Position numbers and translations under genes: made by a program. A DNA stretch of 64,000 nt from Bryobacter sp. CoA8 C33 (GTDB lineage: Bacteria > Acidobacteriota > Terriglobia > Bryobacterales > Bryobacteraceae): the NCBI GenBank assembly GCA_019931185.1, contig JAINDK010000012.1, positions 1-64,000 on the forward strand. Direction: 5' to 3'. The notes beneath the pieces were generated by a model. The model was given only the letters and a program-made list of their open reading frames with translations. It had not been told where the DNA came from and did no database searches. Below, piece after piece: positions 1 through 6,965 of this stretch (position 1 is its first letter; every line of letters begins with the position of its first letter).

Positions 1-545
1 GCGAAGGTCCTCAAACCGGCAAGCAGCGATCTCCTGTTCCAGAGCCGCGGTCGTTCCGGTTGGCAGTGGCAGGGAACCGCCGTCGCCGGGCCGCCGAAAC
101 TATTCTTGCGTTTTTTGTTTCGGCATACTGGCTATTCACTCCATGGCTTATCTCCCCCTGATCCAACAGATTTGTGGGTAATTGAAAGGCGATCTTCCCC
201 GCCTTGGCATGCATGATGACGCGCGGTTGCAGTTGAGGCGTGTGACGTCGGGGACGGTGGCGGCGGGGAACTGGGAGCAGAAACTGCATTATTGTATGGG
301 AGTGGATGCGCAAATGGTTGATGCTGAGGGGGATAGGCCTGAAAATGCGGTCCCCCATCCGTAGGCTTCTTTATGTTCCACTACCAGGGCCGTTGGCTGG
401 CGGAAGGCCTTCTTGGCAGTCGCCACATAGAAATCCTTGGAATTTCCAAGAACTTTCTGGAACATTGACCGGAGCGTTGGAACTCTTTGGAAGTTCTTGT
501 AAGAACTTGGAACGCTCCTTTTTCCGCCCACCGGGGGGCGGCGGT
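1..545. other. No supported gene; left edge of accessory region
   Basis: Every open frame here on both strands is short, and its translation lacks the look of a folded protein (proline, arginine and histidine-rich, with no recognisable motif). It may contain decayed mobile DNA like the module to its right. The only structure I see is a group of palindromes at 436-518, listed separately. A partial gene running in from the left edge cannot be excluded for the first 130 bases, but no frame is convincing. Confidence 0.4.
436..518. repeat. Palindrome cluster downstream of the toxin gene
   Basis: CTTGGAA-T-TTCCAAG occupies 436-450. Arms GGAGCGTT (471-478) and AACGCTCC (511-518) enclose the inner palindrome AAGTTCTT-GT-AAGAACTT (491-508). 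On the plus strand the outer arm is followed by CTTTTTCC, so the structure could act as a terminator for plus-strand transcription. It also lies just past the stop of the minus-strand toxin operon. Arm matches were read directly; the function is inferred. Confidence 0.5.
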
Positions 546-800
546 TTAGCGGTAAGCGTCTTTGCGATCACGGACACGGGTGACTTCGATGAGGTCATCG
601 CCGAGGTGGCGAAAGATGACGCGGTGGTCTTGGGTGCGTAGCCTGTAGAGAGGCGGTTCGACGCCTTGGAGGCGCTTAACGTTGCCTTCCTCGGAGGCGA
701 GGAATCTGGCCAGAGTGCGAAGGATCTGGATGGCGGCCGGCTGCGGGATGGCGCGGAGTTCGGCCTTGGCGTGACCGGTGAAGGCGACGCGCTTAGCCAT
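546..800 (-). CDS. RelE/ParE-type toxin (module copy 1)
   Basis: This is an 84-residue basic protein with the pattern of RelE/ParE family toxins: an N-terminal helix with KAELRAI, then PLYRLRTQDHRVIFRH and a C-terminal VTRVRDRKDAYR, which match the conserved YRLR...YRV.F and V..V..R...YR strands of the family. Known members are mRNA interferases (RelE) or gyrase poisons (ParE); which applies cannot be told from sequence. The start overlaps the end of the upstream antitoxin gene by 8 bases, typical of a translationally coupled toxin-antitoxin pair. The gene appears intact, unlike its copy at about 2376-2553. Confidence 0.8.
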   Translation of the reverse strand: MAKRVAFTGHAKAELRAIPQPAAIQILRTLARFLASEEGNVKRLQGVEPPLYRLRTQDHRVIFRHLGDDLIEVTRVRDRKDAYR

Positions 801-1110
801 TCTTCGATTGGCCGTTGAGCGGTTCGTCGAGCGGAGTCTTAGCCATGGTCTCCCAGTCGGTCATGGTGAGCCCAAAATCGGAGAGGACTTCCTCGATCGG
901 GATGGGCTGGTTGTGCTTGCTCCATTCGACGGCTTCGGCGACGGCTTGGCGATCTTCTTCGGTGAAGGGCTCATCGTCGAAGGGAGCCAGGGCGAGCTTG
1001 CGCGAGAGCGGGTCGAGCATGGACCGCAAAATCGTTTCGAGGGCAGCCAGTTGCACCGGCGGCAGTTGATCGACCAGGCTGTGAACGTGGGAACGGGTGT
1101 CGGTGTTCAT
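793..1110 (-). CDS. Antitoxin partner of the RelE/ParE toxin (module copy 1)
   Basis: This acidic protein of 105 residues lies between an XRE regulator and the toxin, with 17 bases to the regulator and an 8-base overlap with the toxin. Residues about 10-90 align by eye with the antitoxin at 2550-2801: LVDQLPPVQLAAL matches LLDRLSPAQFTAV, and the C-terminal EVLSDFGLT matches EILREFGLT. No DNA-binding motif is evident, so DNA binding probably belongs to the XRE protein. Antitoxin identity rests on position, acidity and the duplicated arrangement. Confidence 0.7.
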   Translation of the reverse strand: MNTDTRSHVHSLVDQLPPVQLAALETILRSMLDPLSRKLALAPFDDEPFTEEDRQAVAEAVEWSKHNQPIPIEEVLSDFGLTMTDWETMAKTPLDEPLNGQSKNG

Positions 1111-1127
1111 GGGTTGCTTTCGGCGAG

Positions 1128-1511
1128 TTACTCGGCCATCAGGCGGCTCATGCTGGAGCGCTTGACGAGGGAATCGAGGACAACGAGGAGGGCCTTCTGG
1201 TCTTCGTCGGAGAGCAGATCGACTTTCTGATAAAGCCGGTGGAGTTCGTGGTTGCGGATCCTGGGAGGATCGAGGGAATCCTTGCGGCCGGCCAGTTCAT
1301 CGAGACTCACTTCCAGCAACTCGGCGATCCGGACAATCGTGTCGAAATGGGGTGTCACATCCCCGGTCTCCCAGCGGCTGTAAACGCGGGGGCTGATCTG
1401 GAGCAGCTCGGCAAGGCGAGTCTGAGTCAGCTTGCGGGCGGAGCGGAGATCGCGGAGACGTTGAGCAAAGTTCGCCATAGGCCAGGAGAAAGAATCTGGG
1501 ACTGCCAACAT
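1128..1511 (-). CDS. XRE-family HTH regulator (module copy 1)
   Basis: The 127-residue protein has a Cro/CI-type helix-turn-helix at about residues 13-65 (RLRDLRSARKLTQTRLAELL, then SPRVYSRWETGDVTP) and a helical C-terminal tail. The start at 1511 was chosen because GAGGAGG lies 7 bases upstream; the internal Met that begins the domain has no Shine-Dalgarno. It is the first gene of a regulator-antitoxin-toxin operon and faces the primase gene across a short region holding two direct repeats, so it probably represses both directions. That regulation is inferred. Confidence 0.8.
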   Translation of the reverse strand: MLAVPDSFSWPMANFAQRLRDLRSARKLTQTRLAELLQISPRVYSRWETGDVTPHFDTIVRIAELLEVSLDELAGRKDSLDPPRIRNHELHRLYQKVDLLSDEDQKALLVVLDSLVKRSSMSRLMAE

Positions 1512-1540
1512 TATAGAGCCTCCTCAAGAAAGTAGGGGGT

Positions 1541-1577
1541 CGCAAGTACACGAGTGTCAGTATACGCAAGTACACGA
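1541..1577. promoter_or_regulatory. Two 13-bp direct repeats between XRE and primase genes
   Basis: CGCAAGTACACGA occurs at 1541-1553 and again at 1565-1577, exactly 24 bases apart, and the match continues after one mismatch (TG in both). The pair sits in the divergent promoter region between the XRE gene (start 1511) and the primase gene (start 1616). Helical-phase repeats in this place are typical operator sites for the neighbouring regulator. The repeats are seen directly; the binding partner is inferred. Confidence 0.55.
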
Positions 1578-1615
1578 CTGGCGGTTGACGGATTTTTGCG
1601 AAGGAGGCCGTTTTC

Positions 1616-2375
1616 ATGGCACGCATCCCGGATGAGGAAATCGAGCGGCTAAAGAAAGAAGTGGCGCTGGAGCGGCTGGTGCTGGGCTTTGGGGTGGAGC
1701 TGAAGCGGCACGGGGCGGCGCTGCTTGGGCGTTGTCCGTTCCATGAGGACAAGACGCCGAGACTGGTGGTGTCGCCGAAGACGAACCTGTGGCACTGCCT
1801 GGGGAAGTGCCACGAGGGCGGGTCGACCATCGACTGGGTCATGAAGACGAAGGGAGTGAGCTTCCGGCATGCCGTCGAGTTGCTCAAAGCCGATCATTCT
1901 TCTTTAGCCGCTGGCGACGCTCGCGTGGTGAAGAAGGGCACGACGGCGAAGCTGGAAGCGCCGGTGAAAGTGGAGGCCGACGAGCAGGAGGCGTTGAAGC
2001 AAGTAGTCGAGTTCTATCACGAGACGTTGAAGGAGTCGCCGGAGGCGTTGCGGTATCTGGAGTCGCGGGGCGCTTACGCATCCGGAGATGCTGGAGCGGT
2101 TCCAGCTTGGCTTCGCGAACCGGACGCTGGGCTACCGCTTGCCGGATAAGAACCGGAAGGAAGGAGCCGAGTTGCGCGGGCGCTTGCAGCGGCTTGGGAT
2201 CATTCGAGAGTCTGGCCATGAGCACTTCATGGGCAGCGTGGTCTTTCCGGTGAGGTCGCTCGAGGGCAGCGTGACGGAGATCTACGGGCGCAAGATCAAC
2301 GACAACCCGCGGGCGGGGACGCCAATGCATACGTACCTGCCGGGGCCGCATCGCGGGGTGGAACGAGGAAGAAGA
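1616..2375 (+). pseudogene. CHC2 zinc-finger DNA primase, frameshifted and truncated
   Basis: The gene opens with a strong Shine-Dalgarno (GAAGGAGG) and a primase N-terminus. The CHC2 zinc ligands are visible in GRCPFHEDKTP and LWHCLGKC, residues about 38-65, followed by GGSTIDWVMKTKGVSFRHAV. Around 2070-2073 an extra base shifts the frame. The continuation is then read one frame over (from 2088, MLERFQLGFANRTLGYRLPD...), with a second shift near 2355 (expected GVWNEE). Homology stops near 2372, where the sequence becomes the antisense of a toxin gene. The toprim and helicase-like parts of full-length relatives are missing, so the gene is almost certainly dead. Large CHC2 primases of this kind are, as I recall, carried on mobile elements in Acidobacteriota and Myxococcota. 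Confidence 0.8.
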
Positions 2376-2553
2376 GGCGGAAGTCCGTGCGTGGCGGCTT
2401 CAGCTTTTTTCCGTCGCCAACGCGGCTTGCCAGGTAGCGGTCCAGACAGTAGAGAATCGGCATGGCGGTCTCGCGGTCGATGGCGCGAAGATCGGCTCGG
2501 GCTTCCGGCGACCAGATTACGGCGATCCGCTCGGGCGCGGCGTCCTCGCTCAC
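2376..2553 (-). pseudogene. Truncated RelE/ParE-type toxin (module copy 2)
   Basis: The N-terminal 59 or so residues read as a RelE/ParE toxin (IAVIWSPEARADLRAID, then YLASRVGDGKKLKPP and DFRL). At the point where the conserved YRV.F strand should follow, the frame runs into the antisense of the primase fragment and continues as an unrelated proline-rich tail to 2296. The last two strands and catalytic residues of the family are therefore missing. It overlaps the upstream antitoxin gene by 4 bases. The breakpoint near 2372-2376 is shared with the primase pseudogene, so one rearrangement damaged both. Confidence 0.7.
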
Positions 2554-2801
2554 TTGGTCAGCCCGAACTCGCGGAGAATCTCATCGTGAGGCATGCCTTC
2601 CCCACGCGCCAGCGAGGCGCGGGAGCGTTCCAGGGCGGCGGCGGTTTCCGGCGTGATCTCGTCGTCCTCCACGGGAGCCTGGGAGAGCGAGCGCAAGAGC
2701 GGCTCTGGCCCAGTGGCCAACACTTCCAGTAGTTGGGCGACGGCGGTGAATTGAGCCGGTGACAGCCGGTCGAGCAGCTGATGAGCTTGTTGTCTGTCCA
2801 T
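2550..2801 (-). CDS. Antitoxin (module copy 2), toxin partner broken
   Basis: This 83-residue acidic protein is a paralogue of the antitoxin at 793-1110 (shared LLDRLSPAQF and EILREFGLTK regions). The start at 2801 is supported by GGGAGGAAAC directly before the ATG; an upstream in-frame ATG at 2819 has no such signal. It overlaps the truncated toxin by 4 bases. With its toxin inactivated, it could still neutralise the related toxin of copy 1, an anti-addiction possibility that the sequence alone cannot settle. Confidence 0.65.
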   Translation of the reverse strand: MDRQQAHQLLDRLSPAQFTAVAQLLEVLATGPEPLLRSLSQAPVEDDEITPETAAALERSRASLARGEGMPHDEILREFGLTK

Positions 2802-2818
2802 GTTTCCTCCCTGATCCA

Positions 2819-3214
2819 TTAGGCGCGGCGTGCGGTCTTCAAGGCGGCGACTTCGAGGAACGTATCGATGGTCCGCAGCAGCGTGGTTTGCTGCGTGGGC
2901 GGCAGTTCCTCGATCCGCTCCAGACGCCGGAGCACTTTGCGGCTGGGCTTGCGAGTGGAGGCCTTGGCGGCGTTGGGGTGCAACAGTTCATCCAACGTGA
3001 CATCGAGCGCCAGAGCGAAGCGGACAGCCATTTCGGCGGTAAGCCGCAAGCGGTCGGTTTCGTAGCCGGTGACCAGGGTTTGCACGATGCCGATCATTCC
3101 GGCGAGCTCAACCTGAGTGAAACCGCGCTCCTTGCGGATGCGGGAAACGCGCTGTCCGATGGACTCCTTGCCCCAGTTGAGGGGCGGCGAACTGAGCTTG
3201 GAAACGAGGAGCAT
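2819..3214 (-). CDS. XRE-family HTH regulator (module copy 2)
   Basis: A Cro/CI-type helix-turn-helix is clear: GQRVSRIRKERGFTQVELAGM, then a recognition helix region with TLVTGYETDRLRLT and ALDVTLDELL. A basic linker and a helical tail (LERIEELPPTQQTTLL) end the protein. The tail resembles that of the copy 1 regulator in pattern, but the two share little identity, so the modules are diverged relatives and not a recent duplication. The start could be 3214 or 3253; neither has a good Shine-Dalgarno. It is the first gene of the regulator-antitoxin-toxin operon and divergent from a primase remnant. Confidence 0.75.
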   Translation of the reverse strand: MLLVSKLSSPPLNWGKESIGQRVSRIRKERGFTQVELAGMIGIVQTLVTGYETDRLRLTAEMAVRFALALDVTLDELLHPNAAKASTRKPSRKVLRRLERIEELPPTQQTTLLRTIDTFLEVAALKTARRA

Positions 3215-3249
3215 GGCAACGCCAGTGTAAAGCAAAAGCGGGCTCCCCT

Positions 3250-3301
3250 GCATGCTTCGGTATCATGCGCTATTCTCCAAAGCGCAACTATTTGCAGTTG
3301 C
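3250..3301. promoter_or_regulatory. Inverted repeats upstream of XRE copy 2
   Basis: Two small inverted repeats lie in the region between the second XRE gene and the primase remnant: GCATG (3250-3254) with CATGC (3264-3268), and GCAACT (3284-3289) with AGTTGC (3296-3301). The equivalent place in copy 1 carries direct repeats instead, so the two regulators may read different operators. Function is inferred from position. Confidence 0.35.
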
Positions 3302-3335
3302 CACTTGACAGGTTTTTGGAGGGAGGCCGTTTTTC

Positions 3336-3377
3336 ATGGCACGTATCCCGGACAGCGAGATCGAGCGGCTAAGATGA
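3336..3377 (+). pseudogene. Primase gene remnant: first 13 codons only
   Basis: The sequence reads MARIPDSEIERLR and then a stop. It matches the start of the primase at 1616 (MARIPDEEIERLK), and the upstream bases also match: TTGACAGG then five T, GGGAGGCCG, and the ATG, against TTGACGG then five T, GGAGGCCG in copy 1. The primase promoter and start thus survive while the body has been replaced by unrelated lower-GC sequence. The next gene starts at 3374, inside this remnant, and could be expressed from its signals. Confidence 0.7.
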
Positions 3378-3718
3378 GCGGCCCGGACCTCGATTCCCGC
3401 ATGGTGCATATGGAGCAGTCGAAGGTCCAGGGCGCTCTTGACAACTTGAAGAAATCGGACCGGGCTGCGTACCAAACTTTGATCAAAGAAGGCAACGCCG
3501 GACTCAACCCGACTAAGGACATGCGCACGCTTGGTTCGACATTTGGGACAGACAAGGTATATCTCGGGGTGCTGGATGGCGTGCGAAAGAAATTGGGCCG
3601 GGACATCGATTTCTCGAGACAAAGTGATCGTGAAGCCATTGGTAACGCTCTGATTCAACACATTCACAAGACAGGTGGGTGTGATGTTGCTGGCGACAAG
3701 TTGCAGGGCTGTCACTGA
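3374..3718 (+). CDS. Small soluble protein of unknown function, possible orphan effector domain
   Basis: The 114-residue product is hydrophilic and lysine-rich, with no signal peptide or membrane segment. I do not recognise its family. The in-frame sequence upstream is antisense to the XRE gene, so this ATG is the likely start, though the protein could be the 3' end of a larger gene cut off by the rearrangement. A membrane protein gene follows after 14 bases with its own GAGGAG. A small soluble protein paired with a polytopic membrane protein in horizontally acquired, lower-GC DNA is compatible with a toxin-tail and immunity pair, but that is inference. Confidence 0.5.
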   Translation: MSGPDLDSRMVHMEQSKVQGALDNLKKSDRAAYQTLIKEGNAGLNPTKDMRTLGSTFGTDKVYLGVLDGVRKKLGRDIDFSRQSDREAIGNALIQHIHKTGGCDVAGDKLQGCH

Positions 3719-3732
3719 GGAGCTACATTCTA

Positions 3733-4128
3733 ATGTTGTTTCTCAGACGATTGACGGTATGGTTCTGCGAGACGTTGTGCGAAGCAACGCTGATCACGGT
3801 GTTTCTCACGCTGCTTTGGTGGGGAGAGGGCGAAGGGCGCAGCAGTTTGTCAGACAGTCTTGGACTCATCTTCGTCGGTACGCCGTTTGTGTTCATGGTT
3901 GGTTCTGGATACCTAATCACCACAGCGCTCTTCGGGGTGGTTTGGCGCAGTCCGATTGCGTGGGTCTACCCGGCAGTGGCCGCAGTGCTGTTCGTCTTGC
4001 ATGTGCGGTTCTTCGCTGATGGCTGGACTGCCGAAACGAAGATTCCCGTACAAGTAGGAGGAGCGTGCATCGTGGCCGCTTGTACGTTCGTTGGGAATCA
4101 GCTTCTTCGGAGATGGGTGCAACACTGA
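3733..4128 (+). CDS. Polytopic membrane protein of unknown function, possible immunity protein
   Basis: The 131-residue protein has about four hydrophobic segments: around residues 12-30, 42-65, 70-90 and 105-123. It starts 14 bases after the preceding stop, with GAGGAG about 10 bases upstream of the ATG, so the two genes are probably cotranscribed. Base composition is visibly less GC-rich than the nuo operon next door. No family is recognised. Small multi-pass proteins are common as immunity partners of membrane-targeting toxins, which is the main reason to consider that role. Confidence 0.55.
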   Translation: MLFLRRLTVWFCETLCEATLITVFLTLLWWGEGEGRSSLSDSLGLIFVGTPFVFMVGSGYLITTALFGVVWRSPIAWVYPAVAAVLFVLHVRFFADGWTAETKIPVQVGGACIVAACTFVGNQLLRRWVQH

Positions 4129-4295
4129 GGCAGCGATTCTTCGGCACGCCTTTGCACTTCGAGCTTGAGGGCGTAGACGGCAGCTTGCGTCAAGTGAATC
4201 GGGTCGTGGTTGGCGTCGATGACGAGCTTGCCGTGTGACCAGTCCGAATTTTCGTGTGCGCCGATCAGAAGCTCCAGGGCGAACTGTTCGAGCAC
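4098..4295 (-). CDS. Hypothetical protein fragment
   Basis: The frame is open on the minus strand from 4406 down to a stop at 4098, but the only plausible start in it is the GTG at 4295, giving 65 residues. The translation upstream of that GTG (ELQAAYDFV and so on) looks like real protein, so this is probably the 3' end of a gene whose 5' part has been lost. It contains ENSDWSHGKLVID and a helical C-terminus. It overlaps the end of the plus-strand membrane protein by 31 bases. Family not recognised. Confidence 0.3.
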   Translation of the reverse strand: MLEQFALELLIGAHENSDWSHGKLVIDANHDPIHLTQAAVYALKLEVQRRAEESLPQCCTHLRRS

Positions 4296-4441
4296 AAAAT
4301 CATAGGCGGCTTGGAGTTCGTTATCGGGAAGAGAGCTGAGAACGGCGCTTGGTTCGGTGATGTCTTGGACGAGGAGTGCGTCGGCGAGTTTGGGTGAGCA
4401 AGGAGTTCATGCTGCGGGGAGGGATTGGGGTGGCGCTGGGG

Positions 4442-5554
4442 CTAGAGGAGGCCGGCGAGGGAATTGGCGAGGAGGGAGGCGAGGGCGAGGGGGATGAGGC
4501 GTTTCCAGCCGAGGTCCATGAGTTGGTCGTAGCGGAGGCGGGGCCAGGAGGCGCGGAACCAGATGAGGAGGTAGAAGATGGCGGCGGCTTTGAGGAAGAA
4601 CCAGAGGGGGGCGCTGAGGGCGGCGCCGACGGCGGGGATGAGGAGGAGGGCGGCGCCGAGGGCGAGCAGGGCGGAGAAGGGGAAGAGGCGCATGCGGAAG
4701 CAGCCATAGGCGGAGAAGGCGAGCAGGAGGGCGGGCAGGAGGGAATTCATGGGCCAGGCGAGGGAGGGGAGAGAGGGGAAGGGGCGGAGCCAGCCGCCGA
4801 GGAAGAGGGTGGCGGCGAGGCAGCAGATGATAAAGATATTGGCGTATTCGGCGAGCATGAAGAGGGCCCAGCGGAAGCCGCTGTATTCGGTGTGGTAGCC
4901 GGCGACGATTTCGCTTTCGGCTTCGGGGAGGTCGAAGGGGGCGCGGTTGATTTCGGCGACGGCGGCGATGAAGAAGAGGAAGAAGCTGAGGGCCATGAGG
5001 CCGTAATTGGCGAAGAGGAACCAGGAGCCGCGGGCGAGCTGGGCTTCGACGATGCCGGACAGGGAGAGGGTGCCGGCCTGCATGACGACGGTGAGCATGG
5101 CGAGCATGAGGGCGACCTCATAGCTGATGAGCTGGGCGGCGCCGCGGAGGGCGCCGAGCAGGGAGTAATTGCTGTTGGAGGACCAGCCGCCGAGGATGAG
5201 GCCGAAGACGCCGACGGCGGCCATGGCGGCCAGCAGGAGGAGGCCGACGTTGACGTCGGCGATGGTGAGGTAGCGGGAAACGGGGATGACGGCGAAGCTG
5301 GCGAGGGCCATGGCGACGCTGATGACGGGGGCGAGGTAGAAGAGGAAGCGGTCGGCGGCGGCGGGGACGAGGTCCTCCTTGAGGAGGAGTTTGAGGGCGT
5401 CGGCGAGGGGCTGGAGGATGCCGTGGGGGCCGACGCGCATGGGGCCGAGGCGGGCCTGGAAGTCGGCGAGGAGCTTACGCTCGAGCAGGACGAGGTAGCC
5501 GGCGAGGAGGGGGAAGAGGGCGATGAAGGCGAGGGCGATGAGATAGGGCTTCAT
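4442..5554 (-). CDS. nuoH: NADH-quinone oxidoreductase subunit H
   Basis: This membrane subunit of complex I forms the quinone-site connection between the peripheral arm and the proton-pumping arm. The 370-residue protein has about eight membrane segments and the family signatures LLERKLLADFQARLGP near residues 23-38, GPHGILQPLADALKL and AAVAEINRAPFDLPEAESE, followed by SGFRWALFMLAEYANI. Its ATG overlaps the nuoN stop as ATGA. It is the last gene of the operon, whereas nuoH normally sits between nuoG or nuoD and nuoI. Length is normal and no key motif is missing. Confidence 0.97.
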   Translation of the reverse strand: MKPYLIALAFIALFPLLAGYLVLLERKLLADFQARLGPMRVGPHGILQPLADALKLLLKEDLVPAAADRFLFYLAPVISVAMALASFAVIPVSRYLTIADVNVGLLLLAAMAAVGVFGLILGGWSSNSNYSLLGALRGAAQLISYEVALMLAMLTVVMQAGTLSLSGIVEAQLARGSWFLFANYGLMALSFFLFFIAAVAEINRAPFDLPEAESEIVAGYHTEYSGFRWALFMLAEYANIFIICCLAATLFLGGWLRPFPSLPSLAWPMNSLLPALLLAFSAYGCFRMRLFPFSALLALGAALLLIPAVGAALSAPLWFFLKAAAIFYLLIWFRASWPRLRYDQLMDLGWKRLIPLALASLLANSLAGLL

Positions 5555-6963
5555 GGGAGAGTGCTCCGGGCCCAGGCGAGGATGGGTTCGGGGTAGAGGC
5601 CGAGGGTGAGGGAGAGGAGGGCGGCGAGGCCGACGGCGGCGCGCCAGCCGGTGGAGAGAGTGAGAGTGGGCGGGGTGGGGCCGGATGGGGTGATGATTTC
5701 ACGCAGGAGGCGGAAGTAGAAATAAAGCGAGACGGCGACGTAGAGGGCGGCGACGACGGCGAGGGCGAATTTTTGTGCCTGGAGCAGGGAGAGGAAGATG
5801 GTGTATTTGGCGATGAAGCCGGCGGTGGGGGGCAGGCCGGCGAGGGAGACGAGGAGGATGACGAGCAGGAGGGAGACTCCGGGATGGCGCCAGAGGAGGC
5901 CGCGGAAATCGGTGATGCCTTCGCGGTCGAGGCCGGCGAGGAGGAGGAAGGCGCCGGCGGTCATGAGGGTATAGACGAGGAGATAGAGGAGGATGGCTTC
6001 GATGCCGGAGCGGTTGGCGGCGACGAGGCCGAGCAGGAGGTAGCCGGAGTGGCCGATGCTCGACCAGGCGAGGAGGCGTTTGGCGCTTGATTGGGTGAGG
6101 GCGGAGAGATTGCCGAGGGTGAGGCTGGCGAGGGCGGCGAAGAGGATGAGGCCGTCCCAGGCGGGGCGGAGGTCGTGCAGTGGGCCGACGAGGAGGCGGA
6201 GGAGGAGGCCGAAGCTGGCGGCTTTGCCGGCGGTGGCGAGGAAGGCGGTGGCGGGGGTGGGGGCGCCGTCATAGGCATCGGGGGCCCAGAGGTGGAGGGG
6301 CGCGGCGGCGACCTTGAACAGGAGGCCGAGAACGAGGGGGACGACGGCGAGCAGGATGATGGGCTCCGAGGGGGAGTGGGAGGCGAGGGCGCGGGCGATG
6401 ACGGGGTAGTGAGTGGAGCCGGACAGGCCGTAGAGGAGGGAGAAGCCGTAGAGGAGGAGGCCGCTTGAGAAGGCGCCGAGGAGGACGTATTTGAGGGCGG
6501 CTTCGCTCGAGCGGGGATTGTCGCGATGGAAGCCGGTGAGGGTGTAGAGGCAGATGCCGGACAGCTCGAGGCCGATGAAGACGGTGATGAGTTCGGTGCC
6601 GGCAATCATGAGGAACATGCCGGCCTGGGCGAGCAGGAGGAGGGAGTAGAACTCGGGGTGATCTTCGCCGAGGCGGGCGAGGTGGGCGTAGGCGCCCCAG
6701 GCGACGAGGAGGGCGGCGGCGAGGCAAACGGTGTTGAGCAGGAGACCGAAGGAATCGATGAGGATGGCGCCGGAGAAGCCGGTGAGGCCGAGGAAGCCGG
6801 ACTGGCGCCAGAGGGCGGCGGCGGCGAGGGCTTCAGCGGCGGTGAGGAGGAGGACGGGGAAGCTGGGGGAATCGAAGCGGAGCACGAGCAGGGCGCAGCC
6901 GAAGAGGCTGAGCAGGAGGGCGGGGAGGATGGTGAACAGGTCGTTGGGGGCGAGGGCTGGCAT
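5551..6963 (-). CDS. nuoN: NADH-quinone oxidoreductase subunit N
   Basis: This is one of the three antiporter-like proton-pumping subunits of complex I. The 470-residue protein carries the proton_antipo_M domain with FIGLELSGICLYTLTGF, LKYVLLGAFSSGLLLYG, AAAPLHLWAPDAYDGAPTP and SAKRLLAWSSIGHSGYLL, containing the conserved lysine and glutamate residues of the channel. The start at 6963 lies 2 bases after the nuoM stop and begins MPALAPNDLF. The frame is open further upstream, but that part is antisense-like low-complexity sequence. It overlaps nuoH by 4 bases. Confidence 0.97.
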   Translation of the reverse strand: MPALAPNDLFTILPALLLSLFGCALLVLRFDSPSFPVLLLTAAEALAAAALWRQSGFLGLTGFSGAILIDSFGLLLNTVCLAAALLVAWGAYAHLARLGEDHPEFYSLLLLAQAGMFLMIAGTELITVFIGLELSGICLYTLTGFHRDNPRSSEAALKYVLLGAFSSGLLLYGFSLLYGLSGSTHYPVIARALASHSPSEPIILLAVVPLVLGLLFKVAAAPLHLWAPDAYDGAPTPATAFLATAGKAASFGLLLRLLVGPLHDLRPAWDGLILFAALASLTLGNLSALTQSSAKRLLAWSSIGHSGYLLLGLVAANRSGIEAILLYLLVYTLMTAGAFLLLAGLDREGITDFRGLLWRHPGVSLLLVILLVSLAGLPPTAGFIAKYTIFLSLLQAQKFALAVVAALYVAVSLYFYFRLLREIITPSGPTPPTLTLSTGWRAAVGLAALLSLTLGLYPEPILAWARSTLP

Positions 6964-6965
6964 GG

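Noticed and set aside
11-531. Short open frames on both strands at the left edge
   Set aside because: No recognisable domains or ribosome sites; composition is arginine/histidine/proline-rich and several overlap each other.
546-3214. Complete integrated phage or insertion sequence in the accessory region
   Set aside because: No transposase, integrase, terminal inverted repeats or att-like direct repeats were recognised; only the primase remnants suggest a mobile element.
3263-3715. Minus-strand frames opposite the small foreign gene
   Set aside because: They are antisense to a better-supported plus-strand gene with its own ribosome site, and the translations are not protein-like.
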